This document shows positions 8,469 to 17,757 of a stretch of 64,000 nucleotides of DNA, one piece after another. The stretch spans positions 17,441 through 81,440 of the forward strand of contig NZ_WTLH01000003.1 of assembly GCF_011421595.1 (NCBI RefSeq), written 5' to 3'. Every line of letters starts with the position of its first letter. The first letter of the stretch is position 1. The position numbers and the translations under genes were made by a program. The DNA is from Streptomyces sp. YIM 98790. GTDB taxonomy: Bacteria > Actinomycetota > Actinomycetes > Streptomycetales > Streptomycetaceae. A model generated the notes under the pieces. It did not search any database. It was not told the DNA's origin and worked only from the letters and a program-made list of their open reading frames with translations.

Positions 8469-10142
8469 GTGCCGCAGCAGTGGGAGATACCGCAGGGCAT
8501 GACCGGCGATGCCCGGCTCATCCGCATCGGGGCATCCCTGGCCGGCGACGAGCAGTACGCCTGCCCGGCCCGCGATGCCGTCAAGGCCCGGCCGGGAGTC
8601 CGGCCGCTGCACTGGCCGGCCGGGGGCCGGGAGCGCTACGAGGATTTCCTCCTCGGCCCGGTCATGGCCGCCCTGGACCGGATCGAGTTCAACGGCGCGC
8701 TTCCCGAGGACGTGCTGCGCTCCCCGGCCCGCGAGGGGAAGCCGCTGCATGAGATGCAGCTCGCCTTCGTACGTCACGCCGTGCGCGCCTTCCACCGGCG
8801 CGACCGGCCGGCGCAGGCCCCGCCGGTGGGGCCCGTACGGCTGCCCTGGGTGGTCCAGCGGGAGCAGCACGGCACGACCTGGGAACACTGGGCCTGGGGC
8901 CGCCGGTACGAGAACCCCGAACAGGGGGTGCGGGAGTTCGTCTTCCTCCGCTACGGCCGGGCCGGGCAGCGGGAACGGGAGGACGCGCAGATCGCCATCG
9001 CCGCTTTCGCTGCCGCCTTCGGCAGCCCGGCCCGGATTCCGGTCCCCCGCTGGAAGCCCTACCGGCTGGGCCCCGCCCCGGCACCGGTCCGCTGGGTAAG
9101 GGTGGCCGAGGTGGGGCTGCGGGACGGCTCGTACAAGCTGCTGTGGCAGGGCACGCCACAGGCCGCCCAGCAGCACTACGCCGAGCACGGACGTGCCGAG
9201 GCGGCGCGCCTGGCGCGCGGGACCGAGGCCGTCCCCGGTTCGGCCTGCGCCGACTGCAAACGGCTGTCCGCCTGCCAGACGGTGCCGAGGATTCCCGGTG
9301 TGCTGGGCCTGGGCGGCTTCCGCGAGCCGCCGCCCCTGCGCGAGGTGTCGGTCAGCACTCTGCGGTACCACCGGGAATGCCCGGCGCGGGCGTTCGCCTC
9401 CGCCTGCAAGCTGCCCCGGGCCGAGGACGAGTACGACGAGCGGAACCGGCTGGGCAAGGCCGTGCACCGGGTGCTGGAGCTGGCGCACTCCGGGCGGCAG
9501 GGGACGCCGCCCGGTGGTCCGGCCGGCGACGCGTGCGGCCGGGACGGGGTGCCGCAACCGGACCAGCCCTGGGGCGAGGAGCCGAACCGGGTGACGGGCG
9601 AGGCGGCCCGGATCGGTGCCGCGATGCTCCGGCACCACCTGGACGTGTGCCCGTTCCACTCACGCGAGGTGACTCAGGTGCGGGCCGAGCGCCAGTTCGC
9701 CGTGCATGACACGGCGGCGAATGTCATCGTCATCGCCACGCCCGATCTGCTGTACCTGGACGCCGGTTCCTGGGTGTGGCGGGAGATCAAGACCACTCAG
9801 CGGCGGATGCCCCGGAAGGAAGATCCGGTGCTCGCCTACCCACAGATCGCCCTGGCCACGGTGCTGCTGGCCGAGGGTGCCCTGGGCGGGGACCGGGACG
9901 GCTCGCGGGTGGAGCTGGAGACCCTGCACCCCGACTACGGGGATGTGGAGATCATCGAACCCGCCCACGAGCCCGAACGTGTCGCCACCGCCCGCCGGGT
10001 GCTGCGGGAATGGGCGGGGCCCTGGCGCGCGGACGAGCTGTTCCCCGCCCGGCCCGCCCCTGAGACCTGCCGTAGCTGTCCGGTGTCCCAGTGGTGCCCG
10101 GCGTCCATGCGTACGGCGCCCGCGGACGGGGGTGCGGCATGA
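8469..10142 (+). CDS. Cas4/RecB-like PD-(D/E)XK nuclease with two cysteine clusters
   Basis: 557 residues, first gene of the plus-strand operon. The C-terminal half is a RecB/Cas4-type nuclease: H333 in GKAVHRVLE, D426 in ATPDLLYLD, and E439-I-K441 in WREIKTT. Cysteines C304 (YHRECPAR) and C534-x2-C537-x5-C543 flank the nuclease core, the arrangement that holds a 4Fe-4S cluster in Cas4 and AddB. A second set, C260-x2-C263-x5-C269, has the same spacing just before the core. The first 250 residues are not recognised. The GTG start is preceded by GGGAGGGAG. Its end overlaps the next gene by four bases (ATGA). No CRISPR array or cas1/cas2 is nearby, so this is not an adaptation Cas4; a DNA end-processing role in defence is inferred. 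Confidence 0.82.
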   Translation: MPQQWEIPQGMTGDARLIRIGASLAGDEQYACPARDAVKARPGVRPLHWPAGGRERYEDFLLGPVMAALDRIEFNGALPEDVLRSPAREGKPLHEMQLAFVRHAVRAFHRRDRPAQAPPVGPVRLPWVVQREQHGTTWEHWAWGRRYENPEQGVREFVFLRYGRAGQREREDAQIAIAAFAAAFGSPARIPVPRWKPYRLGPAPAPVRWVRVAEVGLRDGSYKLLWQGTPQAAQQHYAEHGRAEAARLARGTEAVPGSACADCKRLSACQTVPRIPGVLGLGGFREPPPLREVSVSTLRYHRECPARAFASACKLPRAEDEYDERNRLGKAVHRVLELAHSGRQGTPPGGPAGDACGRDGVPQPDQPWGEEPNRVTGEAARIGAAMLRHHLDVCPFHSREVTQVRAERQFAVHDTAANVIVIATPDLLYLDAGSWVWREIKTTQRRMPRKEDPVLAYPQIALATVLLAEGALGGDRDGSRVELETLHPDYGDVEIIEPAHEPERVATARRVLREWAGPWRADELFPARPAPETCRSCPVSQWCPASMRTAPADGGAA

Positions 10143-11377
10143 CGGCGAGGGCTCCGGGCACGGCCACCGAGAACGGTGCCGGAGACGAAGACGCGGCCGG
10201 AACCGGAGCCGAGAACTTCTTCGCCGGTGAACCACTGCTGCGGCTGGTGGCCACCGCCATGGTGCGGCTGTCCCAGCAGCGCACCGTCGGCGACCCGGTG
10301 TACGAAGACAGCGTCCAGCAGGCGTACAACCACATCGTGCTGCACTGCCTGCGGCGCGGCGCGGAACCGCCCGGCAGCGTGCCGGAGCTGGCCCGCTGGG
10401 CGGCGGAGAAGCCCCTGGGCGCGTGGGATTTCGGTCTGCCCGAGGAGCTGGCGCCCGAGGCCGGCACCCATCTGGTGGACGCCGCCACCGGCAGCCCCAC
10501 CCAGAGCTGTCTGGAGTGGGCCGTCTCGGCCCGGGACCCGGCCGCCGAGCAGTTCGAGAACCTGCTGATGAAGGAGGCGCTGGCGGAGAGCCGGGCGGCC
10601 GACGCACCCGAGGCGTACGTCGCTTTCCGGCGACTGCTGATCGAGAAGCCCGTGCTGACCGAGACGGAGCTGGCCGCCCTGAGCGCCAATCTGGACCTCG
10701 GCCTGCTGCACGAGACGGTGAAGCGCTGCTACGAGCGCGCACCCGCCTCCTGCCTGCGCGACGGGCGGTACACCGCATGCGGCCGGTGCGGCTGCCTGCT
10801 GGTGCCGGTCCCCCACGGCGGATTCCGCTGTGAACTCGACGTGTGCCGCCGGTCGCCGGTGCGGCAGGGCATCTCGTGGACGCCGGCGGACGGCGGCGGG
10901 CTGCGCCATCTCAGCCGCCCGCTGCGGACCTTCATCACCGGTCCCGGGCTGGCCGAGACAGCGCTGGAGTCCGCCCTGGCCAGGGCCGGGCTGACCGCGG
11001 AGATGTGGCCGCGCTTCGACACCTACGACCTGCGCGTCACCTTTCCGGACGGCCAGGTGTGGGCGATCGACGTGAAGGACCGGGCCAACCCGGCGCTGCT
11101 GGGCAGGGACACCCGCCCGCTGCGCCAGGACCCGCCGTACGACCGCGGCCTGCTGGTCGTACCGCAGTACCGGTTCACCGAGCGGGACGGCTACCGGGAG
11201 GTGTTCCGGCATCACGTGCCGGAGGAAGCGGCCGACCGGATCGAGCTGCTCTCCGACCGGGAGCTGCTCCGGCAGGTCCGCACCCGGCTGCGTGGCCGGA
11301 AACGCCCGGAGCGGACACGGAAGAACAGCACGACCGGCACAAGGGGAACCACGGGCAAGGGAGCGGAAGATGCGTGA
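10139..11377 (+). CDS. pPIWI-RE-associated restriction-endonuclease-fold protein with zinc ribbon
   Basis: 412 residues from the ATG inside the ATGA overlap with the previous stop; a longer frame opens at 10091 but would run inside the upstream gene. The N-terminal half is helical and unrecognised. A zinc ribbon follows: C214-x2-C217 with C231-x4-C236. The C-terminal domain has the endonuclease pattern D297 (FDTYDLRVTF), then D311-V-K313 (WAIDVKD). Position and layout match the REase partner of the three-gene pPIWI-RE island described by Burroughs, Iyer and Aravind (2013), where it is predicted to cut DNA. The tail is rich in Arg, Lys and Thr. It overlaps the helicase gene by eight bases. Domain names Y/REase are from memory and should be confirmed by profile search. 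Confidence 0.78.
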   Translation: MTARAPGTATENGAGDEDAAGTGAENFFAGEPLLRLVATAMVRLSQQRTVGDPVYEDSVQQAYNHIVLHCLRRGAEPPGSVPELARWAAEKPLGAWDFGLPEELAPEAGTHLVDAATGSPTQSCLEWAVSARDPAAEQFENLLMKEALAESRAADAPEAYVAFRRLLIEKPVLTETELAALSANLDLGLLHETVKRCYERAPASCLRDGRYTACGRCGCLLVPVPHGGFRCELDVCRRSPVRQGISWTPADGGGLRHLSRPLRTFITGPGLAETALESALARAGLTAEMWPRFDTYDLRVTFPDGQVWAIDVKDRANPALLGRDTRPLRQDPPYDRGLLVVPQYRFTERDGYREVFRHHVPEEAADRIELLSDRELLRQVRTRLRGRKRPERTRKNSTTGTRGTTGKGAEDA

Positions 11378-14300
11378 CCGCAGCGGCTGGCACCGGCGCC
11401 TTGCCCGGGAGCTGCGCGACGTGTGGCCCGAGAGCAATGGCGGCTTCGACACCGGCGACCTGCTGGACGTGGAGCTGGGGCTGTACCTGCTGGAGACGGT
11501 GATGCCGGCCCGCACCGCCCTCGACGCCTGGACCCTGTTCGGCGGCTACCCGTACGGAGAGGTGTTCGGGGATGTGCGCACCGAGGAGCAGCGGCTCCGG
11601 ATCCGGCGCGGCCGGCACTACCTGTGGGAGATGCGCAGGCCCCGCGAATGGGCACTGGCCCTGGACGCCTATCGGCGGATGCCGCAGGCCCTTCGCGGCT
11701 ACGAGCTCGACGGCACGGACCGGGCACCGGTGCGCAGGTCACCGTCACGGGCGGCGGGTCGTTTCGCGGAGTTCGAGCGGCTGCTGACCCACCCGCCCGA
11801 GTTCCTGCGGGTCCCGATGCCGGTCGCCGGTGCCGGGGAGCACCGGTTCGCGGGGCGTGACCGCAATCACTCGGTGGACATCACCCGGGATCTGCTGCCC
11901 GCGCCGGAGCCGGAGCCGCACCGGCTGGACGAACTGCCGCCGGGCGGGGGCAAACCGATCGAGGTGACGTGGGAGGAGCTGGCGGCCACGGCCCGCCGGA
12001 TGGACGAGCTGGAAGCCGGACTGCCCGACGGGCGGCGCGGCGGCTGGGAACGGCGGCTGGACCGGGTGCGGCTGCTGGTGCGCAATGAGGCGGAGGAAGC
12101 CTTCACCGCGAGCGATGCGCTCCGCGTCGACGGGCTGCTCCATCTGGTGGGCATGGTCGGCGCGGGCAAGAGCACCCTCCGCGACATCCTCACCTTCTGG
12201 GCCGCGACCGAACGCGGCCTGCGCATCACCGTCGTGGTGAGCGATGTGGCGGAGACTCTGGCCGTCGTGGGTCTGTTCCAGCGCCTTGGGGTGCGGGCGG
12301 CCCCGGTTCTGGGGCACTCGACCCGGGAGCGGCACATCCAGCGTCTGCACCGGCGGATCGCCACCTCGGGCGCGGAGACCGTGCTCACGCATCGCCATCC
12401 CGGGTTCGTGCATCTCAGCAGCGCCTGCCCGCTGGACGCGCTGCGCGGCCTGGAGGCCGACCGGGCGCTGCGCATCGCCGACGCGCCGTGCACGGCCCTG
12501 TTTCCGGTGGTACGCCCGCGGCGGCCGGACTCCCGTGCGCTGGTGGCCACCGGATCCGGAGCAGAGCCCGGGCAGGGGGAGGAGGAGCCGGAGCCGTCCG
12601 GAAATCCCCCGCGGCGTCACGCCTGCCCGCTGTGGAGCCGCTGCCCGCGGCACCACGCCGCGCGGGAACTCGTCGATGCCCGGGTATGGGTGGCCACCCC
12701 AGCAAGCCTGGTGCACAGCACCGTGCCGCGGCCCCTCCAGGAGGAGCGGCTGCGCTACCTGGAGCTGGCCTGCCGGATGAGCGACCTGATCGTGGTCGAC
12801 GAGGCCGACCGGGTGCAGATGCATCTGGACAACGCCTTCGCACCGACCGCGACGCTGGTGGGCAGGGCGTCGAACTCGTGGCTCGACCAGGTCGCGGGGC
12901 ACAAGCTGACCGAACTCGCGCGCCGTGGGCGGCTCCAGCTCTCCGCCCGGGAAGTCGAGGACTGGGTCGGTGCGGTCGACACGGTGATCGCTGCGACCGA
13001 CCGGATCTACGCCCGGCTGGTCCAGGACGGTGCGCTGCGGACCTGGATCACCCAGGACTACTTCAGCGCCCTCACCCTGCATCAGTGGCTGATCAACGCC
13101 TGGTTCCCGGATCTGCGGGCGCGCAACCCGGCACCCACGCCGGCGGGCACGACCGCCGAGGAGCGGATGCGGGCGCGGCAGCGCATCGACGGCGTCCTGG
13201 ACCGGTTCCGGGACGACCCGTTGCAGCAGCACCCGGTCGAGGATCCGGAGGACGAGCAGACCCGGCTGGTCAACGAACTGGTCAGGCTGACCCTTGAACT
13301 GCTGCACGCACCGCATGGTTCGGGCAGCCGGGAACGTGTGCGCACGGTGCTGGAGACCCTGGTGGCCGGCGACCCGGCGATCATGGAGGCCGCAGAGGAG
13401 CATGCCCCACGGCTGGAGTTCACCCTGCTGCTGGCGGCCCTGCACCACCGTCTGGACTTCATGACGGTGCTGTGGCAGCGCGTCGAGGCCGCGCTCAATC
13501 TGGATGCGGCGTCCAACGCGCTCTCCCGCCGCCCCGCCCGGGACTACGAGCCACTGCTGCCCGAATCCCCCATGGGCAATGTGCTCGGATTCCAGTTCCA
13601 GCTCGACGAACGCCGCCAGGGCGGCGGGCAGAGCGGCGAACTGCGCTTCTTCCGGTGCAACGGTGTGGGCCGGGAACTGCTGCTGGAACTGCCCCGGCTG
13701 CCGCGCGCCGACGGCCGCCCCGGGCCGCACGTCCTGCTGTTGTCCGCGACGAGCTGGGCGGGAGAGTCCAGCCGGTACCACGTCCACGCGCCGGTGGGGG
13801 CCGTGCTGCGGCCCCATCCGGACGAGGTGGCGGCCATCCTGCGCACGGAGTTCCGCAAGCACTTCCTCTACTGGCCCGGGACAGGCACCGCCATCCGGCT
13901 GTCCGGCTGCGAGCCCGAGCAACGTCCCCAGGCGCTCCAGCAGATGCTGCACCAGCTCGCCGAGCCCGACCGCACCCTCGCCGGAGCCGTCAGTCCATTG
14001 CAGCAGGAACTGGACGACATTGACGACCCGGACCGCAAGCGGCTGCTGCTGCTGGTCGGCAGCTACGCGGAGGCGGAGCGGGCGGCGGAATACCTGGGCA
14101 CGATCCCGGAATGGTCCGGACGGGTGATCCGGCTGGTCTCCGACGACGCCGACCTGGACACCGCCTGGACCGGTCCCGGCCACGGCGGCCGGGCCGGAAC
14201 CCTGCGCCGTGGGGATGTCGCCCGGTTCGCCCAGGGCGACGGAGATGTGCTGATCGCCCCGCTGCTGGCAGTGGAGCGGGGGCACAACATCGTGATCCCC

Positions 14301-14840
14301 GGCGGCAAGGCGGCCATCGGCACCGTCTGGTTTCTCGCCCGGCCCCACCCGCGCCCGGATGACATCTCCCTGGCCGTACAGGCCATCAACGACTGGGCGG
14401 TGCGGCAGTTGCGGGATCCGGCGGGCGAGTTCCGCCAGGCCGCGCTGGCGGCCGGCACGCCTCACCTGGCCGGCCGGGACTTCCGCAGCCGCGCCCGGCA
14501 CAAGTGGAACCGCTTCCTGACCCGGCGGCTGTCCTGGACCAGCTTGCCAGATCAGGAGAAGGCCGCCTTCACCTGGGACCAGCTCGTGGTGATGTGGCAG
14601 GTCATCGGCCGGCTCGTGCGCGGCGGAGTACCGGCGCGGGTGGTGTTCGTCGACGCGGCGTTCTCCCCCCGCGAGGCCGGACTCCAGGCCGAGGACACCC
14701 CGGCGACCAGCCTGCTGGCAGGCATGCGCCACCTGCTGGCCCCCTACTTCGACGACGACTCCGGCCCTCCCGCCATCGACAAGTCACTGGTCACCGCGCT
14801 TTACGAACCGCTGTACCGGGCGCTGGCCGACATGGACTGA
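11370..14840 (+). CDS. DinG/XPD-like helicase of the pPIWI-RE island
   Basis: 1156 residues, starting at an ATG with AAGGGAG upstream; it overlaps the previous gene by eight bases. An unrecognised N-terminal domain (about 1-240) precedes a superfamily-2 helicase: Walker A GMVGAGKST (K267), DEAD box D477-E-A-D480 (LIVVDEADRV), and motif VI around Q1077-VIGRLVRGG (R1081, R1084). Four cysteines, C353, C374, C419 and C425, lie between Walker A and the DEAD box, where DinG and XPD helicases bind a 4Fe-4S cluster, so an Fe-S 5'-3' helicase is likely. It is the helicase member of the conserved pPIWI-RE trio and would unwind DNA or RNA-DNA hybrid for its partners. A 995-residue frame on the opposite strand is a composition shadow. 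Confidence 0.82.
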   Translation: MRDRSGWHRRLARELRDVWPESNGGFDTGDLLDVELGLYLLETVMPARTALDAWTLFGGYPYGEVFGDVRTEEQRLRIRRGRHYLWEMRRPREWALALDAYRRMPQALRGYELDGTDRAPVRRSPSRAAGRFAEFERLLTHPPEFLRVPMPVAGAGEHRFAGRDRNHSVDITRDLLPAPEPEPHRLDELPPGGGKPIEVTWEELAATARRMDELEAGLPDGRRGGWERRLDRVRLLVRNEAEEAFTASDALRVDGLLHLVGMVGAGKSTLRDILTFWAATERGLRITVVVSDVAETLAVVGLFQRLGVRAAPVLGHSTRERHIQRLHRRIATSGAETVLTHRHPGFVHLSSACPLDALRGLEADRALRIADAPCTALFPVVRPRRPDSRALVATGSGAEPGQGEEEPEPSGNPPRRHACPLWSRCPRHHAARELVDARVWVATPASLVHSTVPRPLQEERLRYLELACRMSDLIVVDEADRVQMHLDNAFAPTATLVGRASNSWLDQVAGHKLTELARRGRLQLSAREVEDWVGAVDTVIAATDRIYARLVQDGALRTWITQDYFSALTLHQWLINAWFPDLRARNPAPTPAGTTAEERMRARQRIDGVLDRFRDDPLQQHPVEDPEDEQTRLVNELVRLTLELLHAPHGSGSRERVRTVLETLVAGDPAIMEAAEEHAPRLEFTLLLAALHHRLDFMTVLWQRVEAALNLDAASNALSRRPARDYEPLLPESPMGNVLGFQFQLDERRQGGGQSGELRFFRCNGVGRELLLELPRLPRADGRPGPHVLLLSATSWAGESSRYHVHAPVGAVLRPHPDEVAAILRTEFRKHFLYWPGTGTAIRLSGCEPEQRPQALQQMLHQLAEPDRTLAGAVSPLQQELDDIDDPDRKRLLLLVGSYAEAERAAEYLGTIPEWSGRVIRLVSDDADLDTAWTGPGHGGRAGTLRRGDVARFAQGDGDVLIAPLLAVERGHNIVIPGGKAAIGTVWFLARPHPRPDDISLAVQAINDWAVRQLRDPAGEFRQAALAAGTPHLAGRDFRSRARHKWNRFLTRRLSWTSLPDQEKAAFTWDQLVVMWQVIGRLVRGGVPARVVFVDAAFSPREAGLQAEDTPATSLLAGMRHLLAPYFDDDSGPPAIDKSLVTALYEPLYRALADMD

Positions 14841-14874
14841 CAGTCCGTCCGACGCTCTCCGAGGAAAACGCACC

Positions 14875-17745
14875 ATGACACACGACCGCATCCAGCCCGC
14901 CGCCTACGTTCCCGATCCGGAGGCCGGACCTCTTTTCGTCCCCTACCACGGGCTGGCCTTCCCCTCCGCATGGCGGGAGCCGCTGCTCCGCCTGTACCGG
15001 CACGGCAAGCCCGATAAGTCGGAAGGACGGCACCAGCAGGTGCCGGTCTCGCGGCTCAACCGGCTGATCGCCGCCGTTGCCCCCGACCTGATCTCTGTCG
15101 CCTCCAAGGCGCCGCTGGACGACGGCAGGCCCTGGCTCTACACCACCGCGCCCTACCCGGCGTCGGTGATGAAGACCTTCCTGCACGCCTGGCTGCGAGA
15201 CATGCAACCTGCACCCGAGGCTCACAGTCTGGTCAAGGAAACCGCACAAGCCCTGGACATCGACTCCCTGAAGTGGGAGCTGTTCAGCGTGAACCTGCTG
15301 GAACAGGAGCTGTCCGAGGGGGGCCGCACCGCGCTGCCCGCGCCGCACCTGTTCCGCCTGCTCCCGGAGACCCTGGCGGCCCGCATCGCCCAGCACCCCC
15401 CGTACGAGCACTGCGGGAAGAAGCTGGAATTCCGGCAGGTGGCCGGGGTCCCCGGCGACAACGGAGCAACCCTGGTCTCCTGGCCCCCGCTCAAGTACCC
15501 GGATCGGGGCAAGACCTGGAGGTACTCGGCATACCTGCGGGTCTCCCTGCGCACGGTGCCGTTCGACCCGGTGCCCCGCGTCCACCTCAGCACCGGCATC
15601 AGCCGCTGGGTACGGGAAAAGGTCTGGCTGCCGTTCCGCAGCAGCGCATCGGTGTACCTGCTCGCTGACGAGAGCATGCTCGCCGACGCCCCGGCTCCCA
15701 CGCGCTTCGCTGTGGCCTCCCTCACCTGGCGGCCGGAGACCGGCCCTCAGTGGAAACAGGGTGGCCCGGAGGGGATGCTCAGGCGCATCTCCGTGGAGGA
15801 AGACTTTCCCCGGCCCGAACGGCTGGTCAAGGAACCCGAGCACTGGCTGAACCAGCCGGACGGCATCACCGCGGCCGTGCTGCACCACACCCGGATGGGT
15901 GCGCACGGAGTGGGCGCGGGGCTGATGCCCACCGAGCGCAGGCGGCTGACCGAATGGGCGGCGGAGGCCCTGCAACCGGATTTCATGCCCGTCGGCGAAC
16001 TGCGCCGGAGCACCTACCTGCGCAAGCATGACCCGCTGCCGCGACTGGAGGAGAAGCTCTCCGAGAGGAAGAGCAAGAAGGCCGACAAGGACGCCACAGA
16101 GGAGGAACGGGGGGAAATCGAGCGGCAGAACGCCGAGATCGCGGCATACAACGCCAAGGTGGGCGAGCAGAATGCCGTGATCGAGCAGCGGAACGGCGAC
16201 CGCCGCCGCGAGCTGCTGGCCGGAGTCATGGGCAGTGAGCTCTCGGTCCTGGCCCTGCACCAGACCGACACCATGCGCGGTCTTCTGCTGGTCAAGGCGG
16301 AGGCATACCTGGGGCTGGCCCCGTTCCGTACCCAATCGGGACCCGGGACCTGGGCATGGGAGGCGCCCGAGCTGACGCTACGGATGCACATCTTCCCGCT
16401 GGGCAGACTCGGTGCCCCCCTGGGGAACGGCACGGTTCCTCGCCGGGGCGCCGAGTGGGACGCGGTTGTGGCGGGGCGGCGGCGTGAGGTGGCCGCGTTT
16501 CTCACCGCCCGGGTCAAGGAAACCGGCAGGGCACCGCAACTGGTCTTCGTGGAGCTGGAGGACTGGCGGAAGAAGCAGGTGGGAAAGAAGACTCCGCCGC
16601 CAACCACCGATCCGAAGTCCGCCATCCGCCTCGGCTGTGCGGATGCCGGACTGGTCAGCCAGTTCCTCGGCCTGCCCGATGATGTCGCCGCCCCCGGGAA
16701 AGACACCTCCGCACACCGGGCGAAGGCGGCCTGGGCGGACGGTATCCGGCAGCTCGGGGTGAGGGTCACCCGCCCTCACTCAGTGCCGTCCGGAATGATC
16801 CCCGAACAGCTCAACCAGCTTGCCTTCTGGCTGGTCAAGCGGCGCGTGAGCGGCCATAACCCGCATGCTCAGTTCACTCCGATCGCCGTCCTGCTGCGGC
16901 CGGGCCAGCAGCAGGTGATGGGCCGAAGTCCACAGACCGGTGGCTGGGTTCCGTACCCGGAGCTACTCAAAGGGCTGGTGGGCCAGGTACGCGGGGACGA
17001 CCTGAAGTACCGCGACCAGCAGGAGCGGCTCACCGCCATCTTTGTCAGGCAGATTCTGGGCTCCTTCCGGGGCGAGCCCACGCTGGTGCTCACTCATGCG
17101 CAGAACATCCGGGAGCGTTGGCCGTCATTGCAGAACGGCAAGGTACGGCCGGACACCGTGCAGTTCGGAGGGGACTCGCCCAAGCGACTGGCCTCGCTGG
17201 GCAAGAAGCTCCGGCTGGTGCGCGTGGCCGATGCCGCCCGGGACGAGACCGCCCAGTGGTGGTCACCGGTCAACCGGAAGAGGAACGGCATCACGGAGGA
17301 ACTTGCCGGCTTCGCCCAGGGACTGTGGCTGCCCCACAATGCCGAGCCCGGCGGGCGGATCTTCTACAGCGTCGGTGAGAAGCCGGGAACCAATACCCTG
17401 CACCGGGAGCTCAGCAAGCTGACCGAGCACCGTGATGCCAACGGCAAGTCCCTCCTCAGGCCCTCGGCCTCCGCCTCCCAGCCGGACCTGCTGGAAGTCG
17501 CGCTGGTAGGCCTCCAGGAGAACGACCGCCCCGAACCGTGGGCCATGTTCGTCCACCAGCAGCGCATCACCGACGACTACACCGATCCGCTGGCGCTCCC
17601 CCTGGTGCTGCACCTGGCCCGTCTCACGAGGGATTACGCCGAGCCGTACGAGGCGCCGGAGGCGCCGGGCGAAGCACAGCAGTCCGCGGACGAGGGCGAA
17701 CAGCTCGCCTTCGATTTCGGCATCGAAGACTCCGACGGCGAATGA
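14875..17745 (+). CDS. pPIWI-RE family (prokaryotic Argonaute-like) protein
   Basis: 956 residues; ATG with GAGGAAA upstream, 34 bases after the helicase. Layout: an N-terminal module (1-380), a charged coiled coil (about 385-445, ERKSKKADKDATEEE onward), and a C-terminal RNase H-fold PIWI-like domain (about 560-930). Family marks are N-x-R746-E-x-W749-P (NIRERWPSL) and the closing segment D900-D-Y-T-D-P with LPLVLHLARL (908-917), resembling the end of PIWI domains. The strand that should carry the first catalytic Asp reads PIAVLLRPG and lacks it, so guided cutting by the usual acidic triad is doubtful; the partners bring nuclease sites. The family is known from three-gene islands with a REase and a DinG-type helicase, predicted to act on R-loops of invading DNA. 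The acidic tail is disordered. Confidence 0.82.
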   Translation: MTHDRIQPAAYVPDPEAGPLFVPYHGLAFPSAWREPLLRLYRHGKPDKSEGRHQQVPVSRLNRLIAAVAPDLISVASKAPLDDGRPWLYTTAPYPASVMKTFLHAWLRDMQPAPEAHSLVKETAQALDIDSLKWELFSVNLLEQELSEGGRTALPAPHLFRLLPETLAARIAQHPPYEHCGKKLEFRQVAGVPGDNGATLVSWPPLKYPDRGKTWRYSAYLRVSLRTVPFDPVPRVHLSTGISRWVREKVWLPFRSSASVYLLADESMLADAPAPTRFAVASLTWRPETGPQWKQGGPEGMLRRISVEEDFPRPERLVKEPEHWLNQPDGITAAVLHHTRMGAHGVGAGLMPTERRRLTEWAAEALQPDFMPVGELRRSTYLRKHDPLPRLEEKLSERKSKKADKDATEEERGEIERQNAEIAAYNAKVGEQNAVIEQRNGDRRRELLAGVMGSELSVLALHQTDTMRGLLLVKAEAYLGLAPFRTQSGPGTWAWEAPELTLRMHIFPLGRLGAPLGNGTVPRRGAEWDAVVAGRRREVAAFLTARVKETGRAPQLVFVELEDWRKKQVGKKTPPPTTDPKSAIRLGCADAGLVSQFLGLPDDVAAPGKDTSAHRAKAAWADGIRQLGVRVTRPHSVPSGMIPEQLNQLAFWLVKRRVSGHNPHAQFTPIAVLLRPGQQQVMGRSPQTGGWVPYPELLKGLVGQVRGDDLKYRDQQERLTAIFVRQILGSFRGEPTLVLTHAQNIRERWPSLQNGKVRPDTVQFGGDSPKRLASLGKKLRLVRVADAARDETAQWWSPVNRKRNGITEELAGFAQGLWLPHNAEPGGRIFYSVGEKPGTNTLHRELSKLTEHRDANGKSLLRPSASASQPDLLEVALVGLQENDRPEPWAMFVHQQRITDDYTDPLALPLVLHLARLTRDYAEPYEAPEAPGEAQQSADEGEQLAFDFGIEDSDGE

Positions 17746-17757
17746 GGAATCCCCTGC

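Noticed and set aside
8469..10142. Cas4 nuclease of a CRISPR system
   Set aside because: No repeat-spacer array, cas1, cas2 or effector gene in the window; the nuclease likeness alone does not make it Cas4.
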